NCBI GenBank assembly: GCA_026004035.1
Contig: BPII01000014.1
Coordinates: 1 to 61,711 of the forward strand
Origin: Candidatus Sericytochromatia bacterium
GTDB taxonomy: Bacteria > Cyanobacteriota > Sericytochromatia > UBA7694 > JACMQJ01
Reading direction: 5' to 3'
DNA: 61,711 nt
The notes under the pieces are model-generated. The model made no database searches and was not told where the DNA came from. It saw nothing but the letters and a program-made list of their open reading frames with translations. Numbering within the stretch: position 1 is the stretch's first letter; each line of letters begins with the position of its first letter. Position numbers and translations under genes: made by a program. Below are positions 29,449-37,448 of the stretch, piece by piece.

Positions 29449-30509
29449 ATAATGTAATAGTAGAAATATATACTAACCTAATAAATTCTCTTCCTTTTGA
29501 GCCTTTAAAAGTTATTTTAGGAACTTTAATTCCTGTTTTAGGTATAGTTACACTACCATTATTAACAACATTTTTATTAATATGGTGGGAAAGAAGACTA
29601 ATAGCATTTGTTCAAGCAAGGTTAGGCCCTAATAGATTGGGACCTGGTGGATTATTTCAATCATTTGCAGATGCACTAAAAGTTCTTCTAAAAGAAGATA
29701 TAGTTTCAAAAGATGCTGATAAAATACTTTTTTCACTAGCTCCTGTTTTAGTTTTTGTTCCTGGTATTCTAGTATATTCTTTAATGCCTGTAGGTCATCA
29801 AATGGTTGTAACAAATGTGAATGTTGCAATTTTCTTATTTTTATCCGTAGCGTCTCTTACAACAATAGGAATACTTATGGCTGGTTGGTCATCTAATAAT
29901 AAATATTCTTTAATGGGAGGTATAAGAGCAGTTGCTCAAGCTATAAGTTACGAAATACCTTTATTGCTTTCAATAGTTGGAGTAATATTACTTACAGGTA
30001 GTTTAAGTATTGTTGATATAGTAGAGAAGCAAGATGTATGGAATATATTTAAACAACCATTAGCATTTTTTATTTTCTTTACTTGTGCATTATCAGAAGT
30101 AAATAGAATACCTTTTGATTTACCTGAAGCTGAGTCTGAATTGGTATCTGGATATAATACAGAGTATAGTGGTTTTAAATTTGCTTTATTTTTCTTAGCT
30201 GAATATGTAAATACTTTTACATTAGGTGCTTTATGCTCTTTATTATTCTTTGGAGGTTGGAGATTTCCTTTTGATTACTTACTTGGAGATATAGGAATGC
30301 AATTAAGTAATCAGTTAGGTATAATATGGTTCTTTATAAAAACAATGTTCTTTTTTTCAGTAGTTGTTTGGATAAGAGGAACTTTACCAAGAGTAAGAAC
30401 GGACCAATTAATGTCTTTTGCTTGGAAATATTTATTACCTTTATCTTTATTTAATATATTTATTACTGCTATCATTACTGGTTTTTTATCTGGAGCATTT
30501 AGTAGATAG
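29445..30509 (+). CDS. nuoH: NADH-quinone oxidoreductase subunit H
   Basis: 354 aa with eight membrane helices, linking the peripheral arm to the membrane arm and lining the quinone channel. Motifs ERRLIAFVQARLGPNRLGPGG and EVNRIPFDLPEAESELVSGYNTEYSG are the classic NuoH signatures, with conserved acidic residues present. It starts ATG 29445, overlapping the nuoD stop by 4 bp, so the two are translationally coupled. Confidence 0.97.
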   Translation: MNNVIVEIYTNLINSLPFEPLKVILGTLIPVLGIVTLPLLTTFLLIWWERRLIAFVQARLGPNRLGPGGLFQSFADALKVLLKEDIVSKDADKILFSLAPVLVFVPGILVYSLMPVGHQMVVTNVNVAIFLFLSVASLTTIGILMAGWSSNNKYSLMGGIRAVAQAISYEIPLLLSIVGVILLTGSLSIVDIVEKQDVWNIFKQPLAFFIFFTCALSEVNRIPFDLPEAESELVSGYNTEYSGFKFALFFLAEYVNTFTLGALCSLLFFGGWRFPFDYLLGDIGMQLSNQLGIIWFFIKTMFFFSVVVWIRGTLPRVRTDQLMSFAWKYLLPLSLFNIFITAIITGFLSGAFSR

Positions 30510-30517
30510 GAGAAAAT

Positions 30518-31027
30518 ATGTCAGAAGTAATAAGAGAAATATCGCCTGTTAGACAATACTTTAAAAACTTGTTTGATGGAGTAAAAGCTATATACAATGG
30601 TATGAGACTAACTTTAAAATACATGTTTTTACCAAAAGTTACTGAAGTATACCCTGATGTAAAGAGAAATTTACCACAAAGATTTAGAGGAAGATTTGCT
30701 TTTTTATACAATAAAGATGATGGTAAAATGCTTTGTATAGGTTGTTATGCTTGTGTTAAAGTTTGCCCTCCACAAACAATAGTTATGGAAACTATAAAAG
30801 GTGAAGATAAAAAAATAAAAACAACAAGATACGAGATAAATATTGGTGAATGTATTTCATGTGCTAATTGTGTTGAAGTTTGTCCTGTTGGTGCTTTAGA
30901 AATGACACATGAATATGAAACTGCTACATTTAATCAAATGGATTTAGTATATGGCATGGATAAATTAGCTAAATATGTCGAAAAACCTAATATGTATATG
31001 CCACCTGATGGCAAAGCTAAGAAATAA
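30518..31027 (+). CDS. nuoI: NADH-quinone oxidoreductase subunit I
   Basis: 169 aa. It carries two 4Fe-4S clusters: CIGCYACVKVCPP near residues 68-80 and CISCANCVEVCPV near 107-119. These pass electrons from the peripheral arm to NuoB. The N-terminal amphipathic region (GVKAIYNGMRLTLKYMFLPK) docks on the membrane. The C-terminal 35 residues are typical of cyanobacterial/Fpo-like forms as well as of bacterial NuoI. TAGGAG ribosome-binding site precedes ATG. Confidence 0.96.
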   Translation: MSEVIREISPVRQYFKNLFDGVKAIYNGMRLTLKYMFLPKVTEVYPDVKRNLPQRFRGRFAFLYNKDDGKMLCIGCYACVKVCPPQTIVMETIKGEDKKIKTTRYEINIGECISCANCVEVCPVGALEMTHEYETATFNQMDLVYGMDKLAKYVEKPNMYMPPDGKAKK

Positions 31028-31040
31028 ATAGGGAGCAAAT

Positions 31041-31730
31041 ATGCTAAAAGATAAATCTTTTTTAACTATATTAACTGTTTTTTTAGGTGCTGTTTTAGTA
31101 GTTTTAGGTAGCCTAATATTTTCAAGTTTAGGTTATGGAAAAGAGTTTTCATTTTATTTGCTTTCTACTTTGATAGTAATATCAGCTGTAGCTGTTGTAA
31201 CAGTTTCAAACTTAGTTTATAGTGGTTTTTTACTTGTTTTAACATTTGTTTTAGTTTCTGGAATATATATGCTCTTAAATGCTGATTTTTTGGCAGCAGC
31301 ACAAATATTAATTAATGGTGGTGCTGTAACAATAATGCTTATATTTGCAATATGGCTTACAAACAATAAAAATGATACAGCTAATATTCCTTACTCTGGT
31401 TATTATAGATATACTGCATTTGTTTTTGTAGGTTTAGGTTTATTCTTAGTTTTAGTTTTAAGAATAACTGGCATAAATTTTAATCCAACAGGAACACCTG
31501 TTTTATCTGTATCACCTGGAATCTGGAATATTTTAGAACCTATTAAAGTAAATACAACTGAAAAAATAGGACAATTATTTTTTAATGAATATTTAGTTCC
31601 ATTTGAACTTGCATCAATATTACTACTTATGGCATTAATAGGTGCAATAGTTTTAGCTCTAAGAGAATATAAATTTGAAAATAAAGAGGAAAATTTAAAA
31701 AATAAAGAAGAAGAAAAAGTGTTAAAATAG
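31041..31730 (+). CDS. nuoJ: NADH-quinone oxidoreductase subunit J
   Basis: 229 aa with five membrane helices. FLAAAQILINGGAVTIMLIF contains the pi-bulge helix of NuoJ important for proton-path gating. The final helix ELASILLLMALIGAIVLA is also conserved. A charged tail (ENKEENLKNKEEEKVLK) follows. It sits between I and K as in standard operons. Confidence 0.94.
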   Translation: MLKDKSFLTILTVFLGAVLVVLGSLIFSSLGYGKEFSFYLLSTLIVISAVAVVTVSNLVYSGFLLVLTFVLVSGIYMLLNADFLAAAQILINGGAVTIMLIFAIWLTNNKNDTANIPYSGYYRYTAFVFVGLGLFLVLVLRITGINFNPTGTPVLSVSPGIWNILEPIKVNTTEKIGQLFFNEYLVPFELASILLLMALIGAIVLALREYKFENKEENLKNKEEEKVLK

Positions 31731-31740
31731 AGGAAAAAAT

Positions 31741-32052
31741 ATGAGTATAACTTTATATCATTATTTAATATTAGCAGCAATTCTTTTTTGTATAGGAATA
31801 TATGGAATACTTACTAGTAAGCATGCTGTTAGAGTTTTAATGTCTATTGAAATAGCATTTGCAGGAGTAAGTATAAATTTAGTTGCTTTTTCAAATTATA
31901 TTACACCAGGAACTTTAGCAGGTCAAATATTTACTTTATTTATAATGACTGTTTCAGCAGCTGAAGCAGGTGTTGCTTTAGCAATTATATTTAATATTTA
32001 CAAAAATTTTAGAACAGTTGATATAGATAAAATTGATTTAATGAAGAGGTAA
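31741..32052 (+). CDS. nuoK: NADH-quinone oxidoreductase subunit K
   Basis: 103 aa, three membrane helices, a proton-path subunit. The two buried glutamates are visible in LMSIEIAFAGVSINLVAF and AAEAGVALAIIFNIYKN. Full length for the family. GAGG ribosome-binding site 8 bp before ATG. Confidence 0.96.
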   Translation: MSITLYHYLILAAILFCIGIYGILTSKHAVRVLMSIEIAFAGVSINLVAFSNYITPGTLAGQIFTLFIMTVSAAEAGVALAIIFNIYKNFRTVDIDKIDLMKR

Positions 32053-32058
32053 AGAGAC

Positions 32059-34125
32059 GTGATAGATTTTGCAGTAAAAAATGCTTGGTTAGTGGTAGCT
32101 TTACCATTTTTATCAGCATTAATAATTACATTTTTTACAAAAACGAATCCTTTGTTAAGCTCTAGAATATCGCGTTTAGCTATATTCATAGCTTTAATAC
32201 AATCTACATTAATAGGTATAGCCTCAATTTCAGATATTCAATATGTTATAAAAAATTCAGCTGGTTCATTGAGATGGTTTACTAGTGGTGATGTTAATTT
32301 TTATATAAGTTGGAAAGTTGATTCTACAACAGCTTTAATGATATTTGTTGTTACTTTAATAAGCTTCCTTGTTCAATTGTATTCAAGAGAATATATGGGA
32401 GAGTATATAAATAAAGGTAATTCATTTTCAAGATATTATGCTGAATTATCTTTATTTTCTTTTTCAATGTTACTTTTAGTTTTTACTGATAATTTCTTAG
32501 TATTATATGCTGGTTGGGAGTTAGTAGGTGTAAGTTCATTTTTACTAATAGGTTACTTTTATGATAAAAAATCAGCTGCTGTCGCTGCTAAAAAAGCATT
32601 TTTAGCCAATAGAGTAGGTGATTTTGGGTTTTTGTTAGGTATATTATTAGTTTTTACATATACAGGAACATTAAATTTTGATGTTGCTGCTAATCAAATC
32701 GCTGAAGGAAAATTAAGTGGTTCTATATTAACTATATCAGCTATATTGTTATTTTTTGGTGCAATAGGTAAATCTGGACAATTTCCTTTACATGTATGGT
32801 TACCTGATGCAATGGAGGGTCCAACACCTGTTAGTGCTTTAATACATGCTGCAACAATGGTTGCTGCTGGTGTGTATATGGTAGCAAAAATTATGACAAT
32901 ATTTGCTCAAGCTGAATTTCCTGCTCTATTGGGAATGAATGCTCTAGATTTTGTAGCTTTAATTGGTGGTATAACAGCTATAATGGCAGCATTTATAGCT
33001 GTAACACAAAATGATATAAAGAAAATACTAGCATATTCAACTGTTAGTCAATTAGGTTTTATGATGCTAGCTTTAGGTATGTATACTACAGATGTAAGTC
33101 ATATACATCCTGTTGGTTATACAGCTGCTATATTTCACTTATTTACACATGCTTTCTTTAAAGCAATGTTATTCTTATGTTCTGGTAGTGTAATACATGC
33201 TTGTCATACCCAAGATATTTGGGAAATGGGTGGATTAAGAAAGAAAATGCCTATAACTGCCATAACCTGTTTAATAGGTACTGCTGCAATATCTGGATTT
33301 CCTTTAACTGCTGGTTTTTGGAGTAAAGATGCTTTACTAGATTCAATGATAATTGCTAATAAATTTTATTTTATATTAGCTTCAATAGCTGCTACTTTAA
33401 CGGCTTTTTATATGTTTAGGTTATACTTTGTTACTTTTGAAGGAGAATATAGAGGACATGGTCATCCTCATGAACCAGGTTGGAGAATGAAGTTTCCATT
33501 AATATTTTTATCAATACCATCTTTGTTAATAGGTTTTGTAGGAACACCTTGGGCTAATTATTTTGGACATTTTATAACTTATATACCTGTTGTTTCACAT
33601 CAAGTAGAAGAACATCATCATGGACCTAATTTTCTAGTAATGGGAACATCATTGCTTATATTCATAGTTGGCTTTGGATTAGCATTTATTTTGTATGGTA
33701 AAGGTAATTATAATAAAGCTAATGAATTATCAGAAAAATTAAAAGGATTGTATAAAGCATCATTAAATAAACTTTATTTTGATGAAATATATCAATATTT
33801 TATAGATAACTTTATATTAGTATTAGCAAAAGTTTCAGCTTTATTTGATAAATTCGGTTTAGACTTAATAGTTAATGGCGTAAGCCAATTTTTTGTTTAT
33901 CTAGGAAATTTAATAAGACAATTGCATAATGGTAAAGTTCAACATTATTTACTTGGTGTAATAGTAGCTTTACTATTAATGATATTTTCTTATACAAATT
34001 ATTTGAAAATAGTTGAATACAAAAATTATATACTTTTAGGTTTATTAATATTATTTGTATTATTTATTATTAAAGATATAGGAGAAAAAGTAATAAATAA
34101 TTTAAAAAATAAATTTTTAAGTTAA
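32059..34125 (+). CDS. nuoL: NADH-quinone oxidoreductase subunit L
   Basis: 688 aa, Na+/H+ antiporter-like subunit at the far end of the membrane arm. Core motifs: YAGWELVGVSSFLLIGYFY with the key Glu, FGAIGKSGQFPLHVWLPDAMEGPTP with the key Lys, and FHLFTHAFFKAMLFLCSG. The C-terminal long amphipathic helix and last membrane helix (about 590-688) are present. Start is GTG 32059 after AAGAGG. Confidence 0.97.
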   Translation: MIDFAVKNAWLVVALPFLSALIITFFTKTNPLLSSRISRLAIFIALIQSTLIGIASISDIQYVIKNSAGSLRWFTSGDVNFYISWKVDSTTALMIFVVTLISFLVQLYSREYMGEYINKGNSFSRYYAELSLFSFSMLLLVFTDNFLVLYAGWELVGVSSFLLIGYFYDKKSAAVAAKKAFLANRVGDFGFLLGILLVFTYTGTLNFDVAANQIAEGKLSGSILTISAILLFFGAIGKSGQFPLHVWLPDAMEGPTPVSALIHAATMVAAGVYMVAKIMTIFAQAEFPALLGMNALDFVALIGGITAIMAAFIAVTQNDIKKILAYSTVSQLGFMMLALGMYTTDVSHIHPVGYTAAIFHLFTHAFFKAMLFLCSGSVIHACHTQDIWEMGGLRKKMPITAITCLIGTAAISGFPLTAGFWSKDALLDSMIIANKFYFILASIAATLTAFYMFRLYFVTFEGEYRGHGHPHEPGWRMKFPLIFLSIPSLLIGFVGTPWANYFGHFITYIPVVSHQVEEHHHGPNFLVMGTSLLIFIVGFGLAFILYGKGNYNKANELSEKLKGLYKASLNKLYFDEIYQYFIDNFILVLAKVSALFDKFGLDLIVNGVSQFFVYLGNLIRQLHNGKVQHYLLGVIVALLLMIFSYTNYLKIVEYKNYILLGLLILFVLFIIKDIGEKVINNLKNKFLS

Positions 34126-34139
34126 GAGGTAATAGATAT

Positions 34140-35675
34140 ATGGATCCTTTAGCATATAATAGTTTTATTCTAACTCTTTTAATATTTTTACCAATTTTAG
34201 GAAGCTTATTTATAGTCTTTTTACCTGAAAAAAATAAATTGCCACATAAAATTGCTTTGACTTTTTCAATAATTACATTCTTTTTATCATTAGCAATTGC
34301 ATTAAACTTTAGACCATTACCAACTAATTCAGGAGAAATATTTAATTTTCAGTTTATAGATAAATTTAAGTGGATACCTTTTATTAATACAAGTTATCAC
34401 GTAGCAATTGATGGATTAAGTATAACTATGGTTTTACTTACTTCATTAATAATGATAGTTGCAGTTTTAGCTTCTTGGAATGTTTCAAAAATGCCAAAAG
34501 TTTATTTCTTTTTGGCTTTAGTAATGCAAACAGCAGTCTATGGAGTTTTTACATCACTAGATTTATTCTTATTTTTTATAATGTGGGAATTAGAATTAAT
34601 ACCTATGTATTTTCTAATAGGTATATGGGGAGGTCCAAGAAGAGAATATGCAGCTATGAAATTCTTACTTTACACATCTTTTGCTGGTGCTTTTATGTTA
34701 ATAGTTTTCATAGCTATTTATTTCAATACAGGAACATTTGATTATATTGAATTAGTTCAAAATAATAGAGCTTTTACAAATTTAAGTATAGGCCTTCAAT
34801 TATTAGCTTTTACATCATTGTTTTTATGTTTTGCTGTAAAACTTCCTATGGTACCATTTCATACATGGTTACCTGATGCCCATGTAGAAGCACCAACAGC
34901 AATGAGTATTATTCTTGCTGGAGTTTTATTAAAAATGGGCTCATACGGAATGATTAGGTTTGGATTTGGTCTTTTTCCAAATGTATTAAAAACAGAATTA
35001 ACTCAACAATTAGGCTCTTGGGCTAATGTTGGTCTTTGGTTAGCTATTTTAGGAACATTAAATATTTTATATGGTGCTTTTTTAGCATTAGCTCAAACAG
35101 ATATGAAAAAAGTTATTGCTTATTCTAGTGTAAGTCATATGGGTTTTGTTCTTTTGGGTATGTCTGGATTAAATCCATCAGGAATAAATGGTGCAATACT
35201 ACAAATGTTTACTCATGGAACTATAACTGCTTTAATGTTTTTATTTGTTGGTGTTGTATATGATAGAACTCATACAAGAGAAATTGCTAAACTTGGTGGA
35301 TTAGGAAAACAAATGCCTATAGCTGGGGCATTTTTTGTAGCTATATCTCTTGCTGGTGTTGCTGTTCCAGGAATGAATAGTTTTGTAAGTGAATTTTTGG
35401 TGTTTTTAGGTGCATTTCAATCTCATCCTTACTTAACTGCTTTTGCTGCTTCAAGTGTTATATTTGGTGCTGCTTATACATTATGGTTAAATGAAAGAGT
35501 ATTTTTTGGACCAATGCCGTCAAATTGGAAAGGATTACCTGATATTAATAAAATAGAAACTTTTAATGCTGTTTTGTTATTAACAATTGTTTTAGTAACT
35601 GGTTTATATCCTTCTTTACTAATGGATATAATAAATCCAGCTACAAAACAAATAATTAATATACTTGCTGTATAA
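34140..35675 (+). CDS. nuoM: NADH-quinone oxidoreductase subunit M
   Basis: 511 aa with about 14 membrane helices, the second antiporter-like proton pump. Motifs FIMWELELIPMYFLIGIWGG (key Glu), FAVKLPMVPFHTWLPDAHVEAPT (key Lys) and YSSVSHMGFVLLGM are intact. AAGAGG ribosome-binding site precedes ATG 34140. The stop lies 15 bp from the proposed nuoN start. Confidence 0.97.
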   Translation: MDPLAYNSFILTLLIFLPILGSLFIVFLPEKNKLPHKIALTFSIITFFLSLAIALNFRPLPTNSGEIFNFQFIDKFKWIPFINTSYHVAIDGLSITMVLLTSLIMIVAVLASWNVSKMPKVYFFLALVMQTAVYGVFTSLDLFLFFIMWELELIPMYFLIGIWGGPRREYAAMKFLLYTSFAGAFMLIVFIAIYFNTGTFDYIELVQNNRAFTNLSIGLQLLAFTSLFLCFAVKLPMVPFHTWLPDAHVEAPTAMSIILAGVLLKMGSYGMIRFGFGLFPNVLKTELTQQLGSWANVGLWLAILGTLNILYGAFLALAQTDMKKVIAYSSVSHMGFVLLGMSGLNPSGINGAILQMFTHGTITALMFLFVGVVYDRTHTREIAKLGGLGKQMPIAGAFFVAISLAGVAVPGMNSFVSEFLVFLGAFQSHPYLTAFAASSVIFGAAYTLWLNERVFFGPMPSNWKGLPDINKIETFNAVLLLTIVLVTGLYPSLLMDIINPATKQIINILAV

Positions 35676-35690
35676 TTGGAGGTAATTAAG

Positions 35691-37184
35691 TTGAATTTAA
35701 ATTTTGGAGTTTTTACACCAGAAATAATACTTTTATTAACAGCATGTATTGTTGTTTTTGGTGAGTGGGCTTTTAAATCAGTTGATGGAAATAACAATAA
35801 AAAAAATAGAAATATAGGTTTTGTAACTTTATTAGGACTTACCATAACATTAGCAATTTTAATTTCTTTTAAAGTTGTAAGCTATGGATTACCAACATAT
35901 TTAGGTAATTTAAAAGAATCTACATTTTGGGGCTCATTTGTATTAGATGACTTATCTATCTATTTTAAAATAATAATAGTTTTTTCAGCTATTATGACTG
36001 TTCTAATATCATTTAGATATGTAAATGAAAAAATAATTCATGTTGGTGAATTTTATGCTTTATTATGTCTTGCAACTATTGGTGGGATGTTTATGTCATC
36101 AGCAGCAGAAATGATAACATTTTATCTGGGTATAGAATTAATAAGTATTACTTCTTATGTTTTATGTGCATTTAATAAGGATAATCAAAAATCATCAGAA
36201 TCAGGTTTAAAATATTTAGTTGTTGGTAGTTTATCATCAGCATTGCTTTTATATGGTTTTTCTTTACTATTTGGATTAACAGGAAAATTAAATTTTGAAG
36301 ATTTAGCACTTGCTCTTGAAAAATTTACAACCCCTTTAAATACAATATATGTAATAGCTATAATGATGACATTAGCTGGTATTTCATACAAAATTGCTGC
36401 TGTTCCTTTTCATATGTGGGCACCTGATGTTTATGAAGGAGCACCTACGCCTGTAACAGCTTTTTTAGCTATTACTTCAAAAATAGCTGGTTTTGCTGCA
36501 TTTATAAGGTTTTTAGAAATTTTTAATCTTGATGTATCATCAAAGTTAATAATTTTAATAGCTATTTTATCTGTAGTAACAATGACAATAGGAAATGTTT
36601 TAGCAATAGTTCAGACAAATTTAAAACGATTATTTGCATATTCAAGTATTGCTCATGCTGGATATTTAATGATAGGATTTATACCTTTATTACAAGGTAA
36701 AGTGCAAGAAGTATCTACAATACTTTTTTATTTGACAGCATATATTTTTATGAATATAGGTGCTTTTGCTTCAATAATATATTTTTCAAAATATACAGGT
36801 TCTACTGATATTGATTCATTTTCTGGAGTAGCTAAAAAAGCGCCATTTTTTGCATTTGTTTTTTCAGCATGTTTGGTATCATTAGCAGGATTACCACCTT
36901 TTGGAGGTTTCACAGGAAAGTTTTACTTATTTGTAAGTGCTGTTAATTCAGGTTATACTTGGCTTGCTTTTGTTGGTGCTTTAAATAGTGTAATATCATT
37001 ATATTTTTATGTTAGAATAATTAAAGTAATGTATTTTAAAGATAATAAAGAAGACTTAGTTTTAGGATTGCCAAATGCAGCATCTTTAACAGCAGCTATA
37101 ATAAGTTTAGTAGGAATATTAATTCTATTTTTAGTTCCTTCTCCATTTATACAAATGGCAATAGAAGCAACTACTAGTCTTTAG
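35691..37184 (+). CDS. nuoN: NADH-quinone oxidoreductase subunit N
   Basis: 497 aa, third antiporter-like pump. Motifs: FYLGIELISITSYVLCAF (Glu), YKIAAVPFHMWAPDVYEGAPTP (Lys) and YSSIAHAGYLMIGF. I choose TTG 35691: GGAGG (35678-35682) lies 8 bp upstream, and an earlier TTG at 35676 would begin inside that ribosome-binding site. A small Cys-rich gene follows after 10 bp. Confidence 0.95.
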   Translation: MNLNFGVFTPEIILLLTACIVVFGEWAFKSVDGNNNKKNRNIGFVTLLGLTITLAILISFKVVSYGLPTYLGNLKESTFWGSFVLDDLSIYFKIIIVFSAIMTVLISFRYVNEKIIHVGEFYALLCLATIGGMFMSSAAEMITFYLGIELISITSYVLCAFNKDNQKSSESGLKYLVVGSLSSALLLYGFSLLFGLTGKLNFEDLALALEKFTTPLNTIYVIAIMMTLAGISYKIAAVPFHMWAPDVYEGAPTPVTAFLAITSKIAGFAAFIRFLEIFNLDVSSKLIILIAILSVVTMTIGNVLAIVQTNLKRLFAYSSIAHAGYLMIGFIPLLQGKVQEVSTILFYLTAYIFMNIGAFASIIYFSKYTGSTDIDSFSGVAKKAPFFAFVFSACLVSLAGLPPFGGFTGKFYLFVSAVNSGYTWLAFVGALNSVISLYFYVRIIKVMYFKDNKEDLVLGLPNAASLTAAIISLVGILILFLVPSPFIQMAIEATTSL

Positions 37185-37194
37185 GAGAAAGATT

Positions 37195-37380
37195 ATGACT
37201 CAAAATACTATTTGTCCTATACTTACAAGTGGTAATAATGCTGTTCCTTGCATACAAGAAAAATGTGCATTTTGGGAAAAAATGTATGAAAAATGTGGTT
37301 ATATATGCACAGGTGAAAAAGTGGCCGATGCTTTAGAAAGAATAATCTATACTTTAAATGAACTTAAAAATAAAATGTAG
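37195..37380 (+). CDS. Small Cys-rich protein in the nuo operon
   Basis: 61 aa with five Cys (residues 7, 19, 24, 34, 38) in a CPI...PCIQEKCAFWEKM..KCGYIC arrangement, followed by an amphipathic helix. The pattern could bind zinc or an Fe-S cluster. It has a good AGGAG site and starts 10 bp after nuoN, so it is probably part of the same transcript. No known complex I subunit matches. It may be an assembly factor or unrelated; function unknown. Confidence 0.7.
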   Translation: MTQNTICPILTSGNNAVPCIQEKCAFWEKMYEKCGYICTGEKVADALERIIYTLNELKNKM

Positions 37381-37448
37381 TTCTTGAAATCAAATAAATA
37401 ATTTTTTTTATAGTATAATTTTTCTTATGATTATCTTTAAATAAGAGC

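Noticed and set aside
35676..35690. TTG 35676 as nuoN start
   Set aside because: It would begin at the GGAGG ribosome-binding site itself; TTG 35691 has correct spacing.
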